From Streptomyces sp. P9-A2 (lineage in GTDB: Bacteria > Actinomycetota > Actinomycetes > Streptomycetales > Streptomycetaceae), in the NCBI RefSeq assembly GCF_036634175.1, contig NZ_JAZIFX010000001.1:7254001-7318000 (forward strand): a stretch of 64,000 nucleotides of DNA, read 5' to 3'. The notes below the pieces were generated by a model. It searched no databases. It worked only from the letters and a program-made list of their open reading frames with translations, and had not been told where the DNA came from. Positions within the stretch are counted from its first letter, which is position 1. Each line of letters begins with the position of its first letter. Positions 15,877-23,883 of the stretch are shown one piece after another. Position numbers and translations under genes: made by a program.

Positions 15877-16374
15877 TCACGCCCCGCCGACGACGATCAG
15901 CACGCTGCCCGCGAGGACGAGGGCGGCTGTCCCGAGAGCGGTCGGGGTGACGCGGAGTTTGGGGATGCGCAGCAGCCCCCACTGGTCCGAGGCGATACCG
16001 AAGAGGACCTGCCCGGTCAGCATCAGGGCGATGGTGCCCGAGAGCGCCAGCTCGCTGTTGACGCTGATCGCGGAGAGGATCACGACGAACGCGCCCGCGA
16101 TGCCTCCCAGATAGAACCAGCGCGGCGTCCGCTCAAGCTTCCGCGACTGCGACTGCGACTGCGACTGCGACTGCGGCTCCGGCCGTGCACGCCTGGTGGC
16201 GCGAGCGGTCACGGCCACCAGGCTCAGGGCGACCACGGCACCGATGCCATGCGCAGCCCAGGAGGCGAACACGGCGGTTGTGTGATACGCCAATTGGCTG
16301 TTGAACTCGGTCATCAGGGTGAGGATCACGCCCCCGGCGAGGGCCAGGAGCCAGTCGGTGGCACGTCCGGTCAC
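15877..16374 (-). CDS. DMT-superfamily (DUF606/YdcZ) membrane protein, partner
   Basis: A 165-aa companion of the adjacent DUF606 protein with five hydrophobic segments and the matching motif LTEFNSQLAYHTTAVFASWA. A cytoplasmic loop contains a run of Gln-Ser dipeptides (PQSQSQSQSQSR) encoded by a hexanucleotide repeat near 16141-16180. The start overlaps the HAD gene by four bases, and three bases separate its stop from the next start. It probably forms a hetero-oligomeric exporter with its neighbour. Confidence 0.82.
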   Translation of the reverse strand: MTGRATDWLLALAGGVILTLMTEFNSQLAYHTTAVFASWAAHGIGAVVALSLVAVTARATRRARPEPQSQSQSQSQSRKLERTPRWFYLGGIAGAFVVILSAISVNSELALSGTIALMLTGQVLFGIASDQWGLLRIPKLRVTPTALGTAALVLAGSVLIVVGGA

Positions 16375-17060
16375 GCTGCGGGCCCCTCCGCCATGGACGG
16401 CAGTGCGGCGCCGAGCAGCTTCACGACGTCGTCGAAGGTGTCGGCGGTCCAGGTCGGCTCGGCAGTGGCGAGCTCCGCGACACCGTGGATGCCGTAGGTG
16501 ACGGCGATCGATCGCATGCCGGCGGCCTGGGCCATCCTCAGGTCATGGGTAGTGTCTCCGACCATCACGGCCCGCCCGGCGGGAACGCCTAGGGTCTCGA
16601 GAACCAACAGCCCTGGTTCCGGGTGAGGTTTGGGATGGATCACCTGGTCGGCTCCCACGACCTCGGCGAAGTGGTCGCGCAGTCCGGCCGCCTTGAGCAG
16701 GGCGTCGGCGCTGGCGTGGAACTTGCTGGTCGCGACGGCGAGGAGGATGCCTTGACTGCGGAGCGTGTCCAGACCGTCGGCCACACCGGGGAAAAGAAGC
16801 TCGGAGGCCCTGGGCAGGATGAGTTCCTTGAAGCAGATCTGGTACTGCCGCACGCCCTTGGTGACCTGTTCGTGCTCCGGGGGGAGGCCCCGCAGCCGTC
16901 CGAAGGCCTGTTCCAGGGGCAGTCCGATCGTGGCCCGTACTGCCCCGGGGTCGGGCTCCGCGACGCCGAGGGAGGTGAACGTGGCCGTGAATGTCTCCAC
17001 TATGGCGCGGGGTGTGTCGACGAGCGTTCCGTCCAGGTCGAAGACGGCCAGCTGGGGCAT
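16371..17060 (-). CDS. HAD-family phosphatase (IndB/phosphoglycolate-phosphatase-like)
   Basis: A 229-aa haloacid dehalogenase-type hydrolase. Motif I is AVFDLDGTLVDTPR (nucleophile and acid/base Asp), motif II lies near ILLAVATSKF, motif III has the Lys in HPKPHPEPG, and motif IV is MVGDTTHDLRMAQAAG. The start MPQLAVFD was chosen at the family-standard N-terminus, with AAGGAAAGG upstream. It is the first gene of the seven-gene run that ends at the deletion join. In indigoidine and minimycin clusters a HAD phosphatase works on nucleoside 5'-phosphates made by the PsuG-like partner, which fits here. Confidence 0.85.
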   Translation of the reverse strand: MPQLAVFDLDGTLVDTPRAIVETFTATFTSLGVAEPDPGAVRATIGLPLEQAFGRLRGLPPEHEQVTKGVRQYQICFKELILPRASELLFPGVADGLDTLRSQGILLAVATSKFHASADALLKAAGLRDHFAEVVGADQVIHPKPHPEPGLLVLETLGVPAGRAVMVGDTTHDLRMAQAAGMRSIAVTYGIHGVAELATAEPTWTADTFDDVVKLLGAALPSMAEGPAA

Positions 17061-17955
17061 GAGAATCCTTTCCTTACCGCTGCCACCAGGCAGGCAGGCA
17101 GGCAAACTGTGCCCCATTCACACTACGGCTGCATATCCCACCGGTTGTTTCAAGTAATGCCCGCAGTCTTCCCGGAGCTTACGAACGTATCGCTGTCCCG
17201 TCGTGAACGGGATGACCGGCATACCAGGCAGGGCCCCGTCAAGACCAACTGGCCTCGGATCTGATGCCGAGTCAGTGGGCTCGACGTGTGGCCGGCCCGT
17301 GTTCGGGCCGTCGTCACATCCGTGAGAATCTGGCTGGCGGACATCGCACCGCGCGACCGTCGCCGGCTCTCTTCTCTCCTCAGCCTCCGGGGCCCCGTAC
17401 GTACCGTCACCCGGCGACCGCCCCGAGGTGGGCTTCCCCGGCCGGCGGCCGGACCCCGGCACCGGATACAGCCCCGTCGGTCCCAGCCCACCCCGGACCA
17501 CTCCAAGCCCCGGCGAGGTGACAAGGCTGTCCGGGCCCTCGTGGAGAACTCCTCGAACGGGACTGGAAAACGGCTCGGTTCGTCATGAAACGGCCGCGCC
17601 GGATCCGGTGGGCCACTCACCACATCGGGCCGCGGCACGGGAGGAGAGCAGTGGCGTTTCCTCAGAGGCTCTCACTTCCATGAGGTGTCGAGGACGAGCG
17701 CGGCTCGGGCGATGCGTCCGAGCCGGCCAGGGCTGAGCGTGCTGTGCTGCAGCGCGCGCCGGCGTTGCTCGGGCTCTGCGGCGGACCCGCTCGCCCAGAA
17801 CTCGAATGCCGCGCAGGAGCCTGTTGTGGGCGCGGGTGTCCGGCGCGAGCGGGGAGGTGATGCCGGGTGCGGACGCAATGGTGTGCGCATGCCCTTGCCG
17901 GCGCGGGCCGCCGCGTACAGAGGGGAGCGCGCAGGCCGTCGACGGGTCCTGCAAC
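17061..17955. other. Intergenic, no gene recognised
   Basis: About 900 bases upstream of the HAD operon. It must hold the operon promoter, but I could not point to a convincing -35/-10 pair. Open frames on both strands have no recognisable protein and uneven composition. Confidence 0.4.
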
Positions 17956-18081
17956 TCCCGGCGCGTCCAGAAGCGGCTCGGCTGCCTCGGCCCCGTCGAG
18001 TTCGAGGAGAAGCACTACGCCCACCAGGCAACGACCGGACGATCGAAACCGAAATCCCGGCAGCCCTTCCTGAACGGCTGA
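17956..18081 (+). pseudogene. IS3-family transposase C-terminal tail remnant
   Basis: The residues RVQKRLGCLGPVEFEEKHYA then HQATTGRSKPKSRQP match the conserved end of an actinobacterial IS3-group OrfB (RIQKRLGYLSPVEFEEKHYA-type). It belongs to a different IS3 subgroup from the intact element at 2.1 kb. Nothing upstream in frame is transposase-like, so only the last ~40 codons survive. It ends in an 8-bp tandem repeat (TGAACGGC, about four copies, 18070-18101). Confidence 0.72.
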
Positions 18082-18257
18082 ACGGCTGAACGGCTGAACG
18101 GCACCTCCCGCGTGTCGGGGGAACCTCACCGGAAGGGTCACCCCTTGTCGGATCCCGCCCGGGTGCTGCCTGTCCTGGCGGCGTGGGACACGCGAAGGCC
18201 TCCTGAGCGGGACCGGGAGTCGGTGCCGGGAGTCGGTGCCGAGGGTCGGGCGGCGTG

Positions 18258-19268
18258 TCAGAAGGGCAATGTCGCCGGCCCCGGGACGTACTCCGGGTCC
18301 ACCTGGGCGGCCAGGTCCTCGCCGGTGCGGGCATCGGCCCAGGAGCGGGCGTTGCGCAGGTGGAACTCCACGGCGTGGCGGTGGAGGCGGTCCCAGTCGC
18401 GGGGGTGGGAGTCGACGGCCTCGCGCATGACGGTCAGGGCGTGGCGGTTGTGGGGCTCCAGTGCGCTCAGGGGGTCCGAAGCGTTCGGGGAGCCGGAGGC
18501 GGTCGGGGTGTCCGGGGCGGTCGGCGGGGTTCTGCCCTGCTCCGCGGCCCGCACCCAGTCCGAGTGCACGAGGTGGGTCAGGAGGTCGTCGCCCACCTGT
18601 TCCTTGAGGAAGAGGAGGTCGTCCTCGCAGGTGACCTTGTTGCCGACGACCGCGACGCGGATGCCGAACTCGCGGGCGTGGTCCCGGTACTGGCGGTAGA
18701 CGGAGACGCCCTTACGGGTGGGTTCGGCGACCAGGAAGGTCAGGTCGAAGCGGGTGAACAGGCCGGAGGCGAAGGCGTCGGCGCCGGCGGTCATGTCGAC
18801 CACCACGTATTCGCCGGGGCCGTCGATCAGGTGGCCCAGGTACAGCTCCACCGCGCCCAGCTTGGAGTGGTAGCAGGCCACGCCCAGGTCGTTGTCGTCG
18901 AACTGGCCCGTGGCCATCAGCGGGACGCCGCCGGCCCGGGAGACGTGCCGCGTGTGCAGTTCGTCGTCGCCGAGCAGGCTCAGGAGACGTGAGCCGCGGC
19001 CGGGCGGGGTCGTCTTGATCATCGACTCGGTGGAGGTGATGCGAGGATTGGTGCCGCGCAGGTACGTCTTGATGTCGTGCAGTCGCGGGCCCAGGGGAGA
19101 GGGCGTCACCGGGGTGTCCCCGGCGGGGGCCAGCGCCTCGGCCAGGTGCTGGTTGATGTCGCCGTCGATGGCGAGCACCGGGGCGCCGGCGGCGGCCAGG
19201 TGACGGGAGAAGAGGGCCGACATCGTGGTCTTGCCGCTGCCGCCCTTGCCGACGAACGCGATCCTCAT
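18258..19268 (-). CDS. CooC/MinD/ParA-like ATPase
   Basis: A 336-aa P-loop protein. The deviant Walker A is AFVGKGGSGKTTMSALFSRH, switch I lies near LAIDGDINQHLAEAL, and switch II is YVVVDMTAGADAFASGL. The layout resembles CooC, the nickel-insertion ATPase of CO dehydrogenase, and related metal-cofactor maturation proteins. No CODH gene is nearby. The ATG at 19268 is preferred because GGAG sits five bases upstream; a GTG two codons earlier is possible. A Fur/Zur-like palindrome sits 17 bases upstream, hinting at zinc- or metal-responsive repression. The C-terminal 90 residues carry a Pro/Ser/Thr-rich insert. Confidence 0.82.
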   Translation of the reverse strand: MRIAFVGKGGSGKTTMSALFSRHLAAAGAPVLAIDGDINQHLAEALAPAGDTPVTPSPLGPRLHDIKTYLRGTNPRITSTESMIKTTPPGRGSRLLSLLGDDELHTRHVSRAGGVPLMATGQFDDNDLGVACYHSKLGAVELYLGHLIDGPGEYVVVDMTAGADAFASGLFTRFDLTFLVAEPTRKGVSVYRQYRDHAREFGIRVAVVGNKVTCEDDLLFLKEQVGDDLLTHLVHSDWVRAAEQGRTPPTAPDTPTASGSPNASDPLSALEPHNRHALTVMREAVDSHPRDWDRLHRHAVEFHLRNARSWADARTGEDLAAQVDPEYVPGPATLPF

Positions 19269-19284
19269 CGACACTCCACTGTTT

Positions 19285-19299
19285 TGAAAATGAATGTCA
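19285..19299. promoter_or_regulatory. Zur/Fur-like box upstream of the ATPase gene
   Basis: TGAAAATGAATGTCA is a near-palindrome (10 of 15 positions symmetric) and closely resembles TGAAAATNATTTTCA-type sites of actinobacterial Zur/FurB. It stands out as an A/T-rich island in GC-rich DNA and lies in the probable promoter or 5' leader of the ATPase gene. The assignment is from pattern only. Confidence 0.5.
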
Positions 19300-20057
19300 T
19301 GTCGCTAGGTTTTAAGGGTGTGGCCGTGACGGTGTCAAATCCATCGTCGCGTGTCGGGCCCGCTTCATCGCGCCTTTCACCCGGACGAACGACCCTGGAG
19401 GCTTGGACTCCTGACGGAACGGGGCCCGGGCGACTGGTGATGGAAGAGTTCGACAGGCGCGATGTCCGGCCGACGCCGACCGGCGCCGGCGGATGGGGGC
19501 GCAGGCCAGGGTGAGGAAGGCTTCGTGGGTGTCGTCGCGAGTCTTCCGGCGGATCCGCAGCCGGCGGAATCAGCTCAGATGGGCGAACGCCCTTTCGGCG
19601 CAACATCGTTGGGTGCCAAACCTGAGTCGCGCTCGGTGCCGCGGCGGGCGATCGGCGGCTTCACGTCGAGATCCTGGCCCGGTCGGTGGTTTGGCTCCAG
19701 CATTCCTGGACGGTGGCTCGCTCATCTCGTCGGACTCGACCGAGTGTCAAGCGGAGGCCAGAGGTGGGTGCGCGCGGCAGGAGGGCAGGGTCTGCCGGGT
19801 TCGCCCGTCGCGGGGAGGTCCTCGCGAGGCATGGACAGCGTGGGGCGCATATCGAACGCTGTCCACGTGTGCAGAGTGAAGGAGCGTACGTAGGAGAGCC
19901 GCCAGATGCCGCGTCCTTTGAGGCGACTCGTCATCAGACACTTTTCCGTCAAGGTCGTGAGAGCGGTTGGTGGGCGCTGCCTGACGGGGCGTTGGGCAGA
20001 TTCGAAGGTGTGGGAGGGGCTCCGCTCCCTCCCGCGCTGATGAACGGAAGGAACGGT
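19300..20057. other. Degraded intergenic DNA with an IS5 tail
   Basis: Apart from the IS5-type remnant at about 19497-19660 I see no gene. Long open frames here are products of base composition. Confidence 0.5.
19497..19660 (-). pseudogene. IS5-family (IS112-like) transposase tail, frameshifted
   Basis: On the minus strand the conceptual pieces PPIARRGTERDSGLGTQR, AERAFAHL, FRRLRIRRKTRDDTHEAFLT and LACA correspond to the C-terminal end of IS5-group transposases (IARRG..SGLG..RWVVERAFAHLHWFRRLRIR..). There are at least one frameshift and an in-frame stop. It is a dead fragment of a different IS from the one at 6.3 kb. Confidence 0.7.
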
Positions 20058-20276
20058 ATGGCGCGGGGACGCTTCACTGTCGGCGAAAGAACCCGTAGAA
20101 ATCTGCGATGGGAAACTATTGCCATGATGCCGTGCGTCCTTTTCTTGATTTACCTTGTTATGACTCAAGGGGTCAATGAAGCGTGGATCAGTCTTTTCAT
20201 TGTTGCCGCACTTTGGGCTCTCATGGCTTGGCGTTTTAAGAGTATGGGAAGTGAGGGTCCACCCTCTCGGATCTAA
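20058..20276 (+). CDS. Small two-helix membrane protein, 72 aa
   Basis: The protein begins MARGRFTVGERTRRNLRWET, with a ribosome binding site (GGAAGGA) five bases upstream. Two hydrophobic stretches follow: MMPCVLFLIYLVM and AWISLFIVAALWALMAW. The DNA is markedly richer in A and T than its neighbours, a sign of recent acquisition. It lies just upstream of a broken RHS tail and resembles in size and topology the orphan membrane proteins found near polymorphic toxin genes. Its function is unknown; an immunity role is only a guess. Confidence 0.6.
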   Translation: MARGRFTVGERTRRNLRWETIAMMPCVLFLIYLVMTQGVNEAWISLFIVAALWALMAWRFKSMGSEGPPSRI

Positions 20277-20459
20277 TACTTCCGTGGAGTGTCGGTCCTG
20301 AGTTGGCGGTTGTCGTTGTCCGGGTATGGAGGCGACATTCGTAAACGAAGTCGGCGGGGTGGCGGCTGCGAAGACACAGGCCACTCCTTCGTTGATTTCC
20401 CCCATGTTCCTCGGCGCTACGGCCCGGCGGGCCCTGACGCGCAAAACACCGATCGAAGC

Positions 20460-20829
20460 TGTTCCACGGCTGTTCTGCTTCGCTGGTACCCGCCTCGGTC
20501 CGACCGGCCTGTACAAGGTGGGGCACCGCTACTACGATCTGTAATTGGGCCGCTTCACCCAGCCCGACTCCGGCGGGTCAGGAGAAGAATCCCTACCTCT
20601 ACGCCGCTGATGACCCCATCAGCGACACCGCTCCCACCGGACTGGCACCCTCTGTCGGAGAAAACACCGTGGTGACCCTGGGTGTCGTCAGTGTGGTGAC
20701 GGGTGTGGGGGAGTCTTGGCGGCAGGAGCGGTCACGGCGCAGATGCTTGGCGATATCAGTCTCACAACCGGTAGAGCAGGTGGCATTGGTGGGGCGTCCT
20801 GCATATTCTGGGAAGGATGCCAGAAATGA
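20460..20829 (+). pseudogene. RHS-repeat protein, C-terminal core remnant
   Basis: Pieces in three frames rebuild an RHS/YD-repeat core. LFCFAGTRLGPTGLYKVGHR then YYDL is followed by a TAA where the family has YYDPTLGRF. Then LGRFTQPD, a frame change, GQEKNPYLYAADDPISDTAP then TGLAPSVGEN and a hydrophobic segment (VVTLGVVSVVTG). After another frame change comes LAAGAVTAQMLGDISLTTGR to the end at IFWEGCQK. The final TGA overlaps the ATG of the next small gene (ATGA). RHS proteins deliver variable C-terminal toxins, and here the delivery core is clearly inactivated. Confidence 0.75.
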
Positions 20830-20999
20830 AGATCGTCAGTTATGGGCTGCTTGCGGTATCGCTGATCGCATTGGTTGGCGCCAGTGGCATGATGATCACC
20901 AGTGGCACCGGATCGGCGCGTAGTCGATCCGCAAGGAAAGCTTTGATCATCATCGCGGTTTTCGCTGCACTCGGCATTGCAGGAGTACTTCTGGCGTAG
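20826..20999 (+). CDS. Small membrane protein, 57 aa, coupled to the RHS remnant
   Basis: MKIVSYGLLAVSLIALVGAS, a short Ser/Thr/Arg loop (TSGTGSARSRSARK), then ALIIIAVFAALGIAGVLLA: two membrane helices and almost nothing else. The ATG at 20826 overlaps the RHS stop codon (ATGA) and has GGAAGG nine bases upstream. An ATG at 20817 is too close to that site. Translational coupling to an RHS protein suggests an immunity or accessory role. That is inference, because the partner is broken and no toxin domain remains. Confidence 0.6.
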   Translation: MKIVSYGLLAVSLIALVGASGMMITSGTGSARSRSARKALIIIAVFAALGIAGVLLA

Positions 21000-21312
21000 T
21001 GGGAATTTCGCAACAGGACGGGTGTCGCAGTACGTCCTTTGCGGCACGCGTCCGCACGTCCCTTGGGGGGCCGCTCCGGACTGGCCCCCCGCTCCGCGGG
21101 CCGGTTGCCGTCCTGAGCGGCCTGCGGTCCGGACTGCCTCACCGGCGCCGTCCCTCCCGTGAGACGTCATCGCCGACGATGCGCCGCCGCCCGTTTCATG
21201 GTCTGCGGCCTGATGGTCACCTCGGCGAGGGGACGGACGTCCGGACCGTGTGGGTGAGGGCACGGCCGACCCGCCATCCGGCGGAACATGGCTTAATGCG
21301 CATGCTGTGCAA
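21000..21312. other. Intergenic, nothing recognised
   Basis: About 310 bases. Composition returns to typical high GC. No gene or clear signal was identified. Confidence 0.4.
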
Positions 21313-21816
21313 GTGCGTGACTATCTCATCAGGACCGCGGGTCCGGCAGACCTCGACCGTGCGCGAGCCGTGATGCTCGACACCGTCTACCGGGACTTCG
21401 AAACCGGGTACGTGCCCCGCTGGCACGGCGACATCATCGACCCGTCCGCCGCCTATCTCGCCCCGCCGCGTCACACCCTCCTCGTCGCGATCGACCCAGA
21501 GGGCGACAGCGGCGACGGGAGCGGTGACAGGAGCGGCGACGGCAGCGGTGCCGGTGAGGTCGTCGCCACCGCGGCGCTCGACTCCCGGGGGCCCGCCCCC
21601 CGCCGAACCCGTGGGAGCTCGCCGAGCGGTATCCCTCCGGCGAGACCGCGCAGGTGCGGCGCGTGTACGTCCGGCCCGGCCACCGCAGGCGCGGACTCGC
21701 CCGGCGCCTGGTCGACGAGCTGCTCGACTTCGCCGCGGCCGACGGTGGTTACCGGTCCGTGTATCTGCACACCGACCCGTCCGTCCCCGGCGCCGAGGCC
21801 TTTCTGGCGGTCCCTC
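21313..21816 (+). pseudogene. GNAT-family N-acetyltransferase, frameshifted and 3'-truncated
   Basis: The N-terminal part VRDYLIRTAGPADLDRARAV then MLDTVYRDFETGYVPRWHGD is in one frame. The acetyl-CoA site (VRRVYVRPGHRRRGLARRLV then DELLDFAAADGGYRSVYLHT, DPSVPGAEAF) is in another. The switch lies in a run of C/G at about 21585-21606. A second shift (TTTC for TTC at about 21801) returns to the first frame for FWRSL. Right after that the sequence turns into an MFS transporter. The gene has lost its last strand and is dead unless the shifts are sequencing errors. A Gly/Asp/Ser linker repeat sits at about 21505-21555. Confidence 0.72.
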
Positions 21817-22332
21817 GCCAAGGTCGCGCTGCCCGCCGAGGTGGAGCGCGTCACCGGATCGCAGGCTTCGCTGGCCTGGCTGTTCGCGCTGTCCTCGCTG
21901 CTGGTGGTGACCGCCCAACTGCCCGTGACCCGCTGGGCGGGGGAGCGGACGGCGATGCGCCGGTCCATGGCGGCCGGTCTGCTGCTGATCGCGGCCGGGT
22001 TCGCGGTGGTGGCGGGCGCGGCCGCGACGACGCGGCCCGAGGAATGGCCGGGCGCCCTCGAGCTGGCGCCGGTGGCCGCCTTCGTCGTCCTGCTCACCTT
22101 CGGCCAGATGCTGGTCGCACCCGTGGCCCGTGCCTGGGTCCCCGACCTCGCCGAGGACGGCCGGCTCGGCCTCTACACCGGGGCGCTGTCCTCCGTCTCC
22201 GGCCTCATCGTGCTGCTCGGCAGCTCGGCGACCGGAACCCTGCTGGACGCGGGGATGCCCCCGGCGGTGCCCTGGCTGGTCCTGGCCGGCGTCACCGCGG
22301 CGGCGGTGGGACTGCTGCCCCGGCGCGGGTGA
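21817..22332 (+). pseudogene. MFS transporter, C-terminal half
   Basis: Directly after the GNAT fragment the frame reads AKVALPAEVERVTGSQASLA then WLFALSSLLVVTAQLPVTRW. Further helices lie near SMAAGLLLIAAGFAVVAGAA, LAPVAAFVVLLTFGQMLVAP, YTGALSSVSGLIVLLGS and VPWLVLAGVTAAAVGLL. This is the last five or so helices of a drug-type major facilitator. The first half is missing, so it is not functional as a 12-helix carrier. The fusion looks like a deletion between two formerly separate genes. Confidence 0.72.
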
Positions 22333-22363
22333 TGGGACACCACAAGCCCGTTCGGTCTTCCCT

Positions 22364-22515
22364 GGCTCCCGGTCCTTGGCCCTCGGTCCTCGGCTCCCGG
22401 TCCTTGGCCCTCGGTCCTCGGCTCCCGGTCCTTGGCCCTCGGTCCTCGGCTCCCGGTCCTTGGCCCTCGGCTCCCGGTGCTTGGTCCTCGGCTCTCGGTC
22501 CTCGGCTCCCGGTGT
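22364..22515. repeat. 28-bp minisatellite, about 5 copies
   Basis: The unit begins GGCTCCCGGTCCTTGGCCCT and continues CGGTCCTC. Copies 1-3 (22364-22447) are identical; later copies degenerate to about 22515. It follows the pseudogene stop and precedes a hypothetical gene. No palindrome inside the unit was obvious. Confidence 0.9.
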
Positions 22516-22593
22516 TCCGGCGCGGACCGCACGTGTCCGTCGTCGGCGCGGTGCCGTGCGGGGGCTCACTCCCCGTTGAGGCATGCTGTACGC

Positions 22594-22971
22594 ATGAGTT
22601 CCGAAGCCATAACCCAACTGCACGAGGTACGCGAGCTGTTGGCGTCCTTCCAGGGGCCGTCCAGTATCCGCCGGGCCGCCGAACTGGAGGGCGTCGCCGA
22701 GAAGGTCGCCTCCTGCGCCGCGGACCTGGTCGACGTCGAGGTCCCCCGCGACCTTCAGCTCCGGCTCGCCTTCGCCGTCAGAGCCCTTCAGGGCGCGGAG
22801 AAGGCGGCCCGTGCCCACCGCCGCAATCCGCTGACCCGCCCGCTCTCCCATACCCGCTTCGCACTGAACACGGGCAAGGCGGGCGGCTGGATCCACGGCG
22901 CTCTGCAGATCCTGGACCCCGAGAACACGCCCCCGTCCCCCTACGATCCGGACGAGGCGAACGCCGGGTGA
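22594..22971 (+). CDS. Hypothetical helical protein, 125 aa
   Basis: The protein starts MSSEAITQLHEVRELLASFQ. It is almost entirely helical, with amphipathic segments (AAELEGVAEKVASCAADLVD; LRLAFAVRALQGAEKAARAH), and ends in an acidic proline-rich tail (DPENTPPSPYDPDEANAG). It has no signal peptide or membrane segment. The gene is convergent with the phosphatidyltransferase, 42 bases away. I do not recognise the family. It is probably a real gene because its reading frame and codon use are regular. Confidence 0.6.
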   Translation: MSSEAITQLHEVRELLASFQGPSSIRRAAELEGVAEKVASCAADLVDVEVPRDLQLRLAFAVRALQGAEKAARAHRRNPLTRPLSHTRFALNTGKAGGWIHGALQILDPENTPPSPYDPDEANAG

Positions 22972-23013
22972 CCGACCGCGGAGTCCGCGCCGGCCACCGC
23001 GGCCGGCCGGGTG

Positions 23014-23793
23014 TCACCGCGCGACGAGCTCCCGCGCCGGCCGCTCGACGGGGGCGGGCCGCACCCGCGAGGTCCGCCACAGCCACAGTACGTCCCGGCC
23101 GAACGACCACACCAGCAGCCCCAGCGCCAGCGCCGCCACCCCGACGTTGACCAGGTGCGGCAGCAGGTCCGCGCCCGCCACCAGCAGGAGTACGCCCTGG
23201 AGCGCGGCCACCGTCTTGCGGGCCGTGCTCGGCGGCAGCGCGGCGTTCAGCCACGGCCACACCCGGGCCGCGGCGACGAAGACGTACCGCATACCGCCGA
23301 TCAGCAGCACCCAGGGCCCCATCGCCATCGACACGTACACGCTGAGCACCAGGATGAGGAACGCGTCCACCTCCATGTCGAAGCGGGCGCCCAGCGGCGT
23401 CGAGGTGCCCGTCCTGCGGGCCACCTTGCCGTCCACCCCGTCGAGGATGAGGGCCACCGCGGTCAGGCCGACGAACAGGGTGACGGGCGGTGAGTCCTGG
23501 AAGGAGTCGGCCACCAGCGCGGTCACCCCGCCGACCAGGATCGCCCGGCCGAGCGTGACCCGGTTGGCCGCGCCGAACGAGCGCAGCCGGGACCGGTGCA
23601 GGGCCCGGGAGAGCACCGCCCAGGTGGCGATCGCGAACGCGAGGCCGGTCAGCCAGCCCGCAGGGCCCATGCCGATCACCGTACCGATCAGCGCCAGCAG
23701 CAGAACCTGTATGCCCGCCCCCACGGCGGTCTCCTGCTGTACGAGCCTTGCGTCGTAACTGTTGTTCAGGGCCACCGAACACCCTCCGGCCAT
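23014..23793 (-). CDS. CDP-alcohol phosphatidyltransferase family membrane protein
   Basis: A 259-aa integral membrane enzyme. The catalytic signature D-G-x2-A-R-x8-G-x3-D-x3-D is visible as [20 protein letters not shown] then FDMEVDAF. About six membrane segments flank it. Such enzymes move a phospho-alcohol from CDP to a hydroxyl acceptor, making phospholipids or phosphoinositols; the acceptor cannot be deduced. It is divergent from the dehydrogenase and PTPS-like cluster across a 90-bp promoter region. That suggests a shared membrane-lipid theme with the glycosyltransferase and UPF0104 protein downstream. Confidence 0.87.
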   Translation of the reverse strand: MAGGCSVALNNSYDARLVQQETAVGAGIQVLLLALIGTVIGMGPAGWLTGLAFAIATWAVLSRALHRSRLRSFGAANRVTLGRAILVGGVTALVADSFQDSPPVTLFVGLTAVALILDGVDGKVARRTGTSTPLGARFDMEVDAFLILVLSVYVSMAMGPWVLLIGGMRYVFVAAARVWPWLNAALPPSTARKTVAALQGVLLLVAGADLLPHLVNVGVAALALGLLVWSFGRDVLWLWRTSRVRPAPVERPARELVAR

Positions 23794-23883
23794 GTGACAG
23801 AGTCGATCACCGCCGCTACCTTGTGCGCGGCCTGTGCACCTCTCGGTACGCGTGCAACGTGTCGATCGTTCAGGAGGAATTCG

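Noticed and set aside
17118..17955. Several 100-160-codon frames on both strands
   Set aside because: They have no recognisable domain, no good ribosome binding sites and typical shadow composition; only the IS3 tail further on was kept.
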